Part shown: positions 1 to 5,794 of the stretch, in pieces
Numbering within the stretch: the stretch's first letter is position 1
How the letters are laid out: the number at the start of each line of letters is the position of its first letter
From: Pontiella sp.
Lineage (GTDB): Bacteria; Verrucomicrobiota; Kiritimatiellia; Kiritimatiellales; Pontiellaceae
Reading direction: 5' to 3'
Length of the DNA: 5,794 nt
NCBI GenBank assembly: GCA_029935255.1
Contig: JAOZKS010000139.1
Span: 1 to 5,794 of the forward strand
Program-made: the position numbers and the translations under genes
Notes under the pieces: model-generated
What the model saw: the letters and a program-made list of their open reading frames with translations, nothing else
Database searches by the model: none
Told to the model about the DNA's origin: nothing

Positions 1-684
1 CGGCTGGAAAGTGCAAAGACGGCGATGCTTGACTGTGTTGAATCGCTTTCCGGTGACCGCGTTGGGCTGGTTCTTTTTGCGGGGTCGGCCGAGATTCGCT
101 GCCCGTTGACGGTCGACTACGACTATTTCCGCATGGCGCTGCGCCAAGCCTCGCCGGAAAGCGTTGCGGCGGGCGGAACGATGATCGGCCATGCGATCGA
201 ACGAACCATCGACAAGCTGATTGACCCGGAGAAGGCTGGGTTGCAAGATATCATCTTGATTACCGACGGCGAGGATATGGTGGATGGCTCGGACGAAATC
301 ACCTCCGCCCGGTTGCTGGGCGAGGCCGGAGCGCGGCTGATCGCCATTGGCCTCGGTGACCGCGTGCGCGGCAGCCGTATTTCGATGGAGGATGAAGAAG
401 CCGGAACACGCTCCTTTATGAAGCACGGCAACCGCGAGGTTTGGACCAAATTGCACTCTGAAACGCTACGAAAAATGGCGGCAGCCGTTCCGGGAGGAAC
501 CTACTTCGAGGTGGCCAACGGACCTTTTGATCTGAAAACCATCTACCGCCAAGTCATGGAACACGCGGAGCGCACATCGACCAACACGCAGACGATGGAG
601 CGCTACGAAGAAAAGTTTCCCCTGTTCCTTGGTGCCGCCATTTTTGTGTTGTTGTTCTCCATCCGGTGGAGGGGAAAAGCATGA
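1..684 (+). CDS. batB: BatB-like VWA-domain membrane protein, 5' end missing
   Basis: This is the C-terminal part of a von Willebrand factor A protein of the BatA/BatB family. The frame is open to base 1, and the eight codons before the first ATG (base 25) already match the family (RLESAKTA precedes the GDRVGLVLFAGSA strand), so that ATG is internal and the true start lies left of the window. Visible VWA signatures are GDRVGLVLFAGSA, CPLT, the GGT of the metal-binding (MIDAS) site with its Thr at 178-180, and ITDGED with the MIDAS Asp at 265-267. The first MIDAS motif (DxSxS) and the N-terminal membrane helices expected in this family are out of view. One hydrophobic helix at about 616-663 is followed by RWRGKA, a short basic and probably cytoplasmic end. 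The 3' end overlaps the next gene by 4 bases. BatB rather than BatA is inferred because batC follows directly. In the family, VWA domains bind protein partners through a divalent metal and are thought to face the periplasm. Confidence 0.9.
   Translation, partial: RLESAKTAMLDCVESLSGDRVGLVLFAGSAEIRCPLTVDYDYFRMALRQASPESVAAGGTMIGHAIERTIDKLIDPEKAGLQDIILITDGEDMVDGSDEITSARLLGEAGARLIAIGLGDRVRGSRISMEDEEAGTRSFMKHGNREVWTKLHSETLRKMAAAVPGGTYFEVANGPFDLKTIYRQVMEHAERTSTNTQTMERYEEKFPLFLGAAIFVLLFSIRWRGKA
668..674 (+). promoter_or_regulatory. Ribosome binding site of batC
   Basis: GGAGGGG lies 6 bases before the ATG at 681, inside the end of batB. It decides the batC start: the in-frame GTG at 666 overlaps this site and has no site of its own, and only the ATG at 681 puts a clean signal peptide (MKLPLLFCSLLVAG) at the N terminus. 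Confidence 0.8.
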
Positions 685-1751
685 AACTTCCACTCCTTTT
701 TTGCAGCCTGCTCGTGGCAGGAACGGTTCAGGCCAATCCCGCGAAACTATTTCAACAAGGAAACAAGGCGTATGCGGATGGGCGGTTTGATGAGGCGGTG
801 ATGGCCTATCAGGAGGCCATCGCGGCGGCTCCGGAATCTGCGGAGATCTACTACAACCTTGGCAATGCGCAGTACCGTGTGGAAAACTTCGGGGAGGCGC
901 AGGCGACGTTCGAATATGCTGCATCGCTGGCGACGACGGAGGCGCGGCGCAGTCAGTGCTGGTACAACATGGCCAATTGCATGGTCAAAACCGCCGAGAC
1001 GTTTCGCGAGAGAGAACCGCAGGCGGCCGTGCACTATTGCCGACAAGCGGCATGGCTCTACCGTACTGCGCTGGAATACAACGCCGACTTTTCAGATGCC
1101 GCGTATAATCTGGAAATGAGCCAGCGCATTGCCGCCACGATCGTGGAAGAGATCCGCGAGCAGGAGGAGAAGAAGCAGCAGGAAAACGAGCTCATTAAAT
1201 ATATCCGTGAAAAGCTCGAAGAATTTATTGAACGGCAAACCCAGCTCATTCAAATCCAAGTTGCGGGAGAGCCACAGCGTTTGCTCGAACAAGATACCCG
1301 CGCCTTGGTTACGGTCTTGGAGGAATCCGGACTCGCTGCGGACATTGAGCTTCCGGATGGCTCCGTGCTTCCCGGCCCGCTGAAAGAAACCCACGAGCAC
1401 ACCCTCAAGGCCGCGCTGGCCATGGCCATACCGGATCAACCCAAAGCCCTCCGCGAACTGGTGGCGGCGCTGGGAGCCGCACCGGAGGACCCGGATCAAC
1501 CCGCTGAGGAGTCGGATGAGGAGTCGGAAGACGATGACGACTCTGATATGGATTATGAGGAATCGGACGAGGAGTCGGAAATGTATGAAGAAGCCGACCC
1601 CTTCGGCGACTTCTCGGAATACGAAGAGATTCGCGGCGTGCCGCCTCCGAACCAAACCGAGATGGACATCCTCGCTGAGGAAATCCAGAATCAGGAACGG
1701 CGCAAGAAAAAGAAGTCTGGTGAATATAAATCGGTAGAGAAGGATTGGTAG
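681..1751 (+). CDS. batC: BatC-like exported TPR protein with acidic tail
   Basis: A 356-residue protein of the BatC type. Residues 1-18 are a Sec signal peptide (cleavage likely after VQA), so it is placed in the periplasm. TPR repeats follow at about 22-55 (FQQGNKAYADGRFDEAV) and 56-89 (YYNLGNAQYRVENFGEAQ). Less regular repeats run over about 93-147 (CWYNMANCM, then YRTALEYNADFSDAAYNLE). Residues 150-195 are a charged, Glu/Lys/Gln-rich helix, probably a coiled coil. Residues 269-323 are very acidic. The end is strongly basic (ERRKKKKS, about 338-345) and closes with VEKDW, an ending I recall from related BatC proteins. TPRs bind protein partners; in known Bat loci BatC is thought to join BatB and the other envelope components in one complex. 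The gene starts inside batB (ATGA overlap) and ends one base before batD. It has no enzyme motif. The acidic tail varies in the family and is the least certain part functionally. Confidence 0.87.
   Translation: MKLPLLFCSLLVAGTVQANPAKLFQQGNKAYADGRFDEAVMAYQEAIAAAPESAEIYYNLGNAQYRVENFGEAQATFEYAASLATTEARRSQCWYNMANCMVKTAETFREREPQAAVHYCRQAAWLYRTALEYNADFSDAAYNLEMSQRIAATIVEEIREQEEKKQQENELIKYIREKLEEFIERQTQLIQIQVAGEPQRLLEQDTRALVTVLEESGLAADIELPDGSVLPGPLKETHEHTLKAALAMAIPDQPKALRELVAALGAAPEDPDQPAEESDEESEDDDDSDMDYEESDEESEMYEEADPFGDFSEYEEIRGVPPPNQTEMDILAEEIQNQERRKKKKSGEYKSVEKDW
1506..1580 (+). repeat. Duplicated acidic block within batC
   Basis: A 24-base unit at 1506-1529 recurs at 1557-1580 with two third-position differences. 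Both copies encode EESDEESE (residues 276-283 and 293-300) and are separated by DDDDSDMDY. The copies are in frame, 51 bases apart, and differ only at silent sites. This fits either duplication followed by drift or selection for acidic composition with GAG/GAA codons. It is a low-complexity coding repeat, not a mobile or regulatory element. Confidence 0.75.
1737..1743 (+). promoter_or_regulatory. Ribosome binding site of batD
   Basis: GAGAAGG lies 9 bases before the ATG at 1753, within the last codons of batC. The batC stop (TAG, 1749-1751) and the batD ATG are separated by one base, so ribosomes ending batC can restart directly. Confidence 0.6.
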
Positions 1752-1752
1752 A

Positions 1753-3570
1753 ATGAAGGGTCTAATTATTAGTGTCGTGCTGATCGGCAGTTCTGTGCAG
1801 GCGGTGGAGTTTTATGCCCAGGCAAGCACGGAGCAATCCCATGTTTCCCTCGGGCAAGTCTTCACGGTTGATGTGATTGTGAAAGCTCCTGCCCTCCCCG
1901 ACGCTCCGGATGTGAGCGGCCTGGACGGCTTTAACGTAGTCGTTCTCGATGCCGGAAGCCCCACGAGCGGAACCAACACCTTTCATTTTCGCTATGCCTT
2001 CCGCGCCACCGAGGAGGGCGCGCTGACCCTTCCTGCGCTACGCTACGGAAACACGGAAACCGCCCCCCTTTCCATCCAGGCCTCGAAACCGGAAACCACC
2101 GACCGGATGACCCTTGAAACGACGCTGTCGGCGCCCTCCGTCTATCTTGGAGAGCCGGTCGTTCTCACCACAACATGGGACAGCACCTACCAATTTGGAT
2201 CGCTCAAAGCGGTTGATTTCTATTTTCCGATCCTGAACGATAAACGGTTCCAAATCTTGGAACGCTATGAGCCGGAGAAGGAAAAGAGCAACCAAACCAC
2301 GGGGCTTCCGGTTCACGGCACCCGCGTTCTAGCCACACGAAGAAGCTACAGGGCCGCAGAGGTGCAACACCAATCGCTTTCGTTCAGCAAGATTCTGATT
2401 CCAAAGAAGAGCGGGGACATCCACATCCCACCCAGCACCCTGCTCTGCGCGGCAGAACGGGAGAAGAATACCGGAAGCAAGCAGGGGCGCCGGACGGCAT
2501 TCCAGTATCCGGCCTATTTCGATAATACATTTTTCGACCAAAACCTGACCGGCGGCGACTACACGCGCATCTATACCGAGTCCGCCCCCATCACGCTCCA
2601 CGTGAAGCCGCTTCCAGCCCAGGGTCAACCCGACTTGTTCAATGGCATGGTGGGCGAGTACGCCATTAACGTTTCCGCCGAACCTTCGGTCGTGCGCGTG
2701 GGCGACCCCGTCACCCTCACCATCACGGTCACCGCCGCCGGGTTTATGGAAAACATTTTCTTCCCGCCGCTCCGCTACCAACCCCTGCTCATCAACGGGT
2801 TCGAAATCCCCTCGGAACGCGCACTGCCGAAGCGCAGCGGGAAATCTAAAATCTACACCCAGACGATCCGTCCGCTTTCGACCAGCATCAGCAACGTCCC
2901 TCCAATCCAGCTGGCCTACTTCAGCCCGTTGTCGAATGCCTACGTTACCGCCCGGTCCATGCCGATCCCGTTGCTGGTTTCTGCAGCGGAATCGGTTGCG
3001 GCCTTTGGTATGGACGGCTCGCCGTATCGCAGTCGTCTGCGTACGGTCAAAGATGGAATTCGGCAGAACTATGAAAACCCAGACATGCTCGAACACCACC
3101 GCCCACCCCTGTTTGGATGGGCGCACCCCCTGTGGGTGCTTTCGATTCTTCTGTTGCCGCCCCTTGTGGAGGGCGGACGTGCGCTCGCCGCACTCTTCGG
3201 CGAAAAGAAACGCCATATTCACCGCACCGCCAAGGCCGCCCGGGCCTATCCGGTCTACCGCAAGAATGCGGCGCACATCGTCCGCAACCATAGTATGAAG
3301 AGTGAAATCTACCGCGATCTCGACCAAGTGCTGCGGGCCTATCTCGGCGACCGGCTCCATCTTACCCCGGGCGCACTGACCTATCGCGATGCGGAAGACC
3401 GGCTCCTTGAGGCGGGGGCGGATCTGCAAACTCTGGAAAAACTAAAGGGCTTGTTCGCCCTGTGCGAGGCCTATCGCTTCACCCGCGACTATAACGACTC
3501 CGCTGATGCTAAAGAGATCATCCACAATGCCACCCGCATTGTGAAAACCGTTGAGAGGAATTTAAAATGA
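1753..3570 (+). CDS. batD: BatD family exported protein with membrane anchor
   Basis: A 605-residue protein of the BatD (oxygen tolerance) family, near the usual family length. Residues 1-17 form a signal peptide (cleavage likely after VQA). The exported part holds Ig-like beta modules, each opening with a similar strand: SHVSLGQVFTV at 29-39, PSVYLGEPVVLTT at 128-140 and PSVVRVGDPVTLTITV at 311-326. The last is the most typical of the family and is followed by FFPPL. A single hydrophobic helix at about 456-472 (WVLSILLLPPLV) is followed by basic residues (EKKRHIHR, 484-491), which places the C-terminal 120 residues in the cytoplasm. That tail has the family pattern AYLGDRLHLTPGALTYRDAEDRL then CEAYRFTRDY. 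No catalytic motif is visible, so the role is structural or binding by inference: probably the membrane-spanning scaffold of the Bat complex, joining periplasmic BatB/C/E to cytoplasmic partners. It overlaps batE by 4 bases. Confidence 0.9.
   Translation: MKGLIISVVLIGSSVQAVEFYAQASTEQSHVSLGQVFTVDVIVKAPALPDAPDVSGLDGFNVVVLDAGSPTSGTNTFHFRYAFRATEEGALTLPALRYGNTETAPLSIQASKPETTDRMTLETTLSAPSVYLGEPVVLTTTWDSTYQFGSLKAVDFYFPILNDKRFQILERYEPEKEKSNQTTGLPVHGTRVLATRRSYRAAEVQHQSLSFSKILIPKKSGDIHIPPSTLLCAAEREKNTGSKQGRRTAFQYPAYFDNTFFDQNLTGGDYTRIYTESAPITLHVKPLPAQGQPDLFNGMVGEYAINVSAEPSVVRVGDPVTLTITVTAAGFMENIFFPPLRYQPLLINGFEIPSERALPKRSGKSKIYTQTIRPLSTSISNVPPIQLAYFSPLSNAYVTARSMPIPLLVSAAESVAAFGMDGSPYRSRLRTVKDGIRQNYENPDMLEHHRPPLFGWAHPLWVLSILLLPPLVEGGRALAALFGEKKRHIHRTAKAARAYPVYRKNAAHIVRNHSMKSEIYRDLDQVLRAYLGDRLHLTPGALTYRDAEDRLLEAGADLQTLEKLKGLFALCEAYRFTRDYNDSADAKEIIHNATRIVKTVERNLK
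3553..3559 (+). promoter_or_regulatory. Ribosome binding site of batE
   Basis: GAGAGGA lies 7 bases before the ATG at 3567, inside the last codons of batD. The batE ATG overlaps the batD TGA (ATGA, 3567-3570), a typical termination-reinitiation junction. This supports the ATG at 3567, which also gives a good signal peptide. Confidence 0.7.
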
Positions 3571-4337
3571 AACTGAACATTCTATTCTTCATCCTCCTGT
3601 GCGGGACGGCAGCTTTTGCCATCGACTATCGGGTCCAAACCCTCAAAGAAGCGCAAGGTCTGTTCCGCGCGGCCACGAACACTTCGATGTATGCGGAGGC
3701 CGCGCAGCAGTATGAATTCCTTGTGGTCGAAGAGGGTGTCCGCAATGGCGATCTCTTCTATACGCTGGGCAACAGCTGGTTTCTGGCAGGGGACATGGGC
3801 CAAGCCATTTTAAACTATCGACGGGCGGAGCGCTATCTACCTCATAACGCTGACATTCAGCACAATTTGGAAACCGCGCTGGAGCACCGGGTCGATTTAA
3901 TCCCGGAAAAAGAACCCCCGCCTATCGCCGCAAAACTATTGGGGTGGCACATTAATACTTCACCGATATTCCGCTGGTGGCTGTTCGCCGCCTGTTGGTT
4001 GATGGCCTGGGGAGCGTGGGTTTGGCTGGGCGGAACACAGAAGAAGGAGGTGCGGGTCGCGATGATTTCCGCTGGAATCCTTTCTGTTGCGCTGATGACC
4101 TCGTTGTTGACCGAAGCCCTTCTCGAGCAACGGAACGAACCCGGGGTTATTACCGCACCGGAAGTGTTGGCACGCAAGGGCGACGGCGAAATGTATGCCC
4201 CGGCGTTCCTTACCCCCCTTCATTCGGGAACGGAGTTCCTGCGGATGGATGATCGAGGAACGTGGTGGCAAATCCGCCTTGCCGATGGGCAGGCATGCTG
4301 GATTCCCTCCCGCGCGGCGGAAACCGTTTCGCTCTGA
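3567..4337 (+). CDS. batE: BatE-like TPR and SH3-like membrane protein
   Basis: A 256-residue protein matching BatE in position and architecture. Residues 1-18 are a signal peptide (cleavage likely after AFA). The Cys at 12 is not in a lipobox, so it is not a lipoprotein. TPR-like helices cover about 31-57 and 62-95 (DLFYTLGNSWFLAGDMGQAI), ending in NADIQHNLETAL, a common TPR-to-next-helix step in BatE. Two membrane helices follow at about 136-155 (very Trp-rich) and 162-181, joined by a short basic loop (QKKEVR) that is expected to be cytoplasmic. Residues about 190-254 form a bacterial SH3-like domain: VLARKGDGEMY, LHSGTEF, WWQIRLADGQACWIP. Both TPR and SH3 parts are therefore predicted on the periplasmic side. 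Bacterial SH3 domains often bind peptides or cell wall; the ligand here is unknown. It is the last gene of the operon, and its TGA directly abuts the stop of the opposing kinase gene. Confidence 0.86.
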   Translation: MKLNILFFILLCGTAAFAIDYRVQTLKEAQGLFRAATNTSMYAEAAQQYEFLVVEEGVRNGDLFYTLGNSWFLAGDMGQAILNYRRAERYLPHNADIQHNLETALEHRVDLIPEKEPPPIAAKLLGWHINTSPIFRWWLFAACWLMAWGAWVWLGGTQKKEVRVAMISAGILSVALMTSLLTEALLEQRNEPGVITAPEVLARKGDGEMYAPAFLTPLHSGTEFLRMDDRGTWWQIRLADGQACWIPSRAAETVSL

Positions 4338-5789
4338 TTAGGTGCGGGCGAGTAGATTGCGAACCATCGCGACCACCTTGTCCGGCGTGAATGGTTTTTC
4401 AAGGAGGGCGGCATCGGGGGGGACGCCTTCTTCCGTGACCTGGGAGCGGGAGTAGCCCGACATGAACAATACTTTTATCTCCGGGTAGAGTTCGCGCACG
4501 GCCAACGCAAGCTCGGCACCACCCAAGCCCGGCATAACCACATCGGTAAAGAGCAGGTCGATCTCTCCGACGTGTTTACGAGCTGTCTTGGCGGCCTCCC
4601 ATCCATCGTCCGCGAGTAAAACCACGTAGTTCTGAAGTTCTAGGGTTTGGGAAACCAGTGTACGAATCATGGGATCGTCTTCGACCAGCAGAATGGTTTT
4701 CTCCACCCGCTTCGCCCCCGTGCCATCGGCGGCCTCCAATTCTTCTTCCCCGAGGGCTTCTTCCATAATCTCTTCGACGGGAATTTCGTCCTCCAGCTCG
4801 ACGAGAGGAAGGTAAATCAAGAACGTGGTTCCGCCCCCCAGCTTGCTGGTAAGGTCAATGAATCCCCCTGCTTGCTTAATGATGGTCTTAACGATCGACA
4901 AGCCCAGTCCGGTTCCCTTCCCGATGTCCTTGGTTGTAAAGAAGGGCTCGAAAATCTGTCCGACTTTTTCAGGGTCAATGCCCTGCCCGGTGTCGCGTAC
5001 TGAAATTCTGGCAAAGGCTCCCGAAGGGAGATCGTCCGGCTTGTGGCTTGCGGAACCCTCCACCTCGTGAAGCGCGATCTTGATGGTGATGCGCCCTCCA
5101 TTGGGCATGGCATCGCGCGCATTCACCGCCAGATTCATGAGGACTTGACCCAGCTGGACCGGATCGGCCTTTACATAGATCGGATCTTTGGCGGGCCAGG
5201 TGATGAGCTGGATTTTTTCGCCAATGAGACGCGATAGCATCTTGTCGGTATCCGTTAAGGTCGTATTCAGATCAAGAACGACCGGCTCGGTTTTTTCCTT
5301 ATGGCTAAAGCTCAATAGCTTCCGGGTGATGAACGAGGCCTTGCGGGCGGCCTCGACGACCTCCTTCGCATTCTGCTCGGTTTCATCTACAGTGGGATTG
5401 GCAATGATGAGGCTCGCATAGCCGTCGATGATGGTAAGCAGGTTGTTGAAGTCGTGCGCAATACTCCCGGCCAGACGACCGACGGCTTCCATTTTCTGGG
5501 CATGGTGCAGCTGTTCGGTGAGCATAGAGCGCTCGCTTTCCAGCACCTCCTTCTCCACTGCGGGAATAATGACATTCTTACTGAGCAGCGAGTTCAGCAG
5601 AACGAGTAGAAACAATCCGCAGAGCAGATATACAGATACGGCGATAACAATGCCGATCGAACCTTCGTTTCCTTCCACAACATTGTATCCAAGAGCTTTC
5701 AGAAGAAAGACCAGCAGGACACTGGTGACGATGGCTGACGCGATTGAGGCGACAAACAGGAAAAGTAGGATTTTGGATTTAAGGCTCAT
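4338..5789 (-). CDS. Hybrid sensor histidine kinase with C-terminal receiver domain
   Basis: A 483-residue two-component kinase. Two membrane helices (about 7-32 and 46-70) enclose a loop of only about 13 residues. A linker helix leads to the HisKA domain with GRLAGSIAHDFNNLL, phospho-acceptor His112 (codon 5456-5454). HATPase_c boxes follow: N box NLAVNARDAMP (219-229), G1 DTGQGID (266-272), F box FEPFFTTK (280-287) and G2 GKGTGLGLS (290-298). After an acidic linker (331-355) comes a receiver domain at about 364-480 with acidic residues ED371-D372, phospho-acceptor Asp416 (FTDVVMP), Ser444 (FMSGYS) and Lys465 (LLEKPF). All key residues are present, so both the kinase and the receiver should be active. 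No PAS, GAF or large periplasmic sensor is visible, so the signal is unknown. The ATG at 5789 gives a basic start followed directly by TM1, but the frame stays open to the window edge, so a start further upstream cannot be excluded. Its promoter is outside the window. Confidence 0.93.
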   Translation of the reverse strand: MSLKSKILLFLFVASIASAIVTSVLLVFLLKALGYNVVEGNEGSIGIVIAVSVYLLCGLFLLVLLNSLLSKNVIIPAVEKEVLESERSMLTEQLHHAQKMEAVGRLAGSIAHDFNNLLTIIDGYASLIIANPTVDETEQNAKEVVEAARKASFITRKLLSFSHKEKTEPVVLDLNTTLTDTDKMLSRLIGEKIQLITWPAKDPIYVKADPVQLGQVLMNLAVNARDAMPNGGRITIKIALHEVEGSASHKPDDLPSGAFARISVRDTGQGIDPEKVGQIFEPFFTTKDIGKGTGLGLSIVKTIIKQAGGFIDLTSKLGGGTTFLIYLPLVELEDEIPVEEIMEEALGEEELEAADGTGAKRVEKTILLVEDDPMIRTLVSQTLELQNYVVLLADDGWEAAKTARKHVGEIDLLFTDVVMPGLGGAELALAVRELYPEIKVLFMSGYSRSQVTEEGVPPDAALLEKPFTPDKVVAMVRNLLART

Positions 5790-5794
5790 TATTC

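Noticed and set aside
666..680. GTG at 666 as an earlier start for batC
   Set aside because: It overlaps the GGAGGGG ribosome binding site and would add MEGKS before an already complete signal peptide. The ATG at 681 fits better.
1431..1502. Repeated 12-base CCGGATCAACCC (1431-1442 and 1491-1502), considered as a protein-binding site
   Set aside because: Both copies are in frame and encode PDQP in the batC linker. Two copies inside coding sequence, with no promoter nearby, are better explained by protein-level repetition or chance.
1092..1655. Open frame on the - strand opposite the batC coiled coil and acidic tail, with a leucine-rich product
   Set aside because: GAG/GAA codons read backwards give Leu and Phe, so the apparent hydrophobic runs are a by-product of the acidic sequence on the other strand.
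2642..3298. 218-codon open frame on the + strand inside batD, in another frame
   Set aside because: The Arg/Ser/Pro-rich product has no family resemblance and lies wholly inside well-supported batD coding sequence.
2329..3429. Open frame of 366 codons on the - strand, antisense to batD
   Set aside because: Its product has no recognisable domain, signal peptide or ribosome binding site and is rich in Arg and Gly, as expected for the reverse of a GC-rich gene. The + strand frame is a clear BatD protein.
4278..4293. Short inverted repeat (TGCC/GGCA around a 4-base loop) near the end of batE, considered as a terminator
   Set aside because: The stem is only 4 strong pairs plus a wobble and one more, lies inside the SH3-coding part and has no T-run after it.
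4338..5789. The histidine kinase as regulator of the bat operon
   Set aside because: It is convergent, shares no promoter region and ends tail to tail with batE. Adjacency alone does not support a functional link, and no DNA-binding response regulator is present here.

Overview
The window holds the distal part of a Bat ('Bacteroides aerotolerance') operon on the + strand, followed by one hybrid histidine kinase gene on the - strand that meets the operon tail to tail. Coding density is almost 100%. The first gene is cut by the left edge. The last gene starts 5 bases inside the right edge, and its frame is still open there. I see no RNA gene, mobile element, CRISPR array or convincing terminator, and no gene-free stretch longer than a few bases.

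Layout: 1-684 is the C-terminal part of a von Willebrand factor A (VWA) membrane protein, best called BatB. 681-1751 is a secreted TPR protein with a strongly acidic tail (BatC). 1753-3570 is the large exported BatD protein, with Ig-like modules, one membrane anchor and a cytoplasmic tail. 3567-4337 is BatE: signal peptide, TPRs, two membrane helices and a C-terminal SH3-like domain. These four genes overlap by 4 bases or are separated by a single base, and each internal start has a purine-rich ribosome binding site, so they are almost certainly one translationally coupled transcript. 5789-4338 (-) encodes a two-helix membrane kinase (HisKA, HATPase_c) with a C-terminal receiver domain.

How they probably work together: in known Bat loci a MoxR-type AAA+ ATPase, a DUF58 protein and BatA precede BatB. 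All of these would lie to the left of this window. VWA, TPR, Ig-like and SH3 domains are protein-binding modules. The usual inference is a membrane-anchored assembly or chaperone complex facing the periplasm and driven by the MoxR ATPase in the cytoplasm. Its biochemical task is not settled, and the historic link to oxygen tolerance is not general. The histidine kinase is convergently oriented, and nothing in the sequence links it to the Bat genes.

Organism: a Gram-negative-type bacterium (several Sec signal peptides, envelope proteins with periplasmic domains), moderately GC-rich. The separate batB-C-D-E set, a BatC ending in VEKDW, and an HDFNN-type hybrid kinase together recall the Verrucomicrobia / Kiritimatiellota / Lentisphaerae group. 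This is an impression from family resemblance only and is low confidence. The operon itself belongs to a known family. I did not find a clearly undescribed system here; the points of interest are details of architecture.
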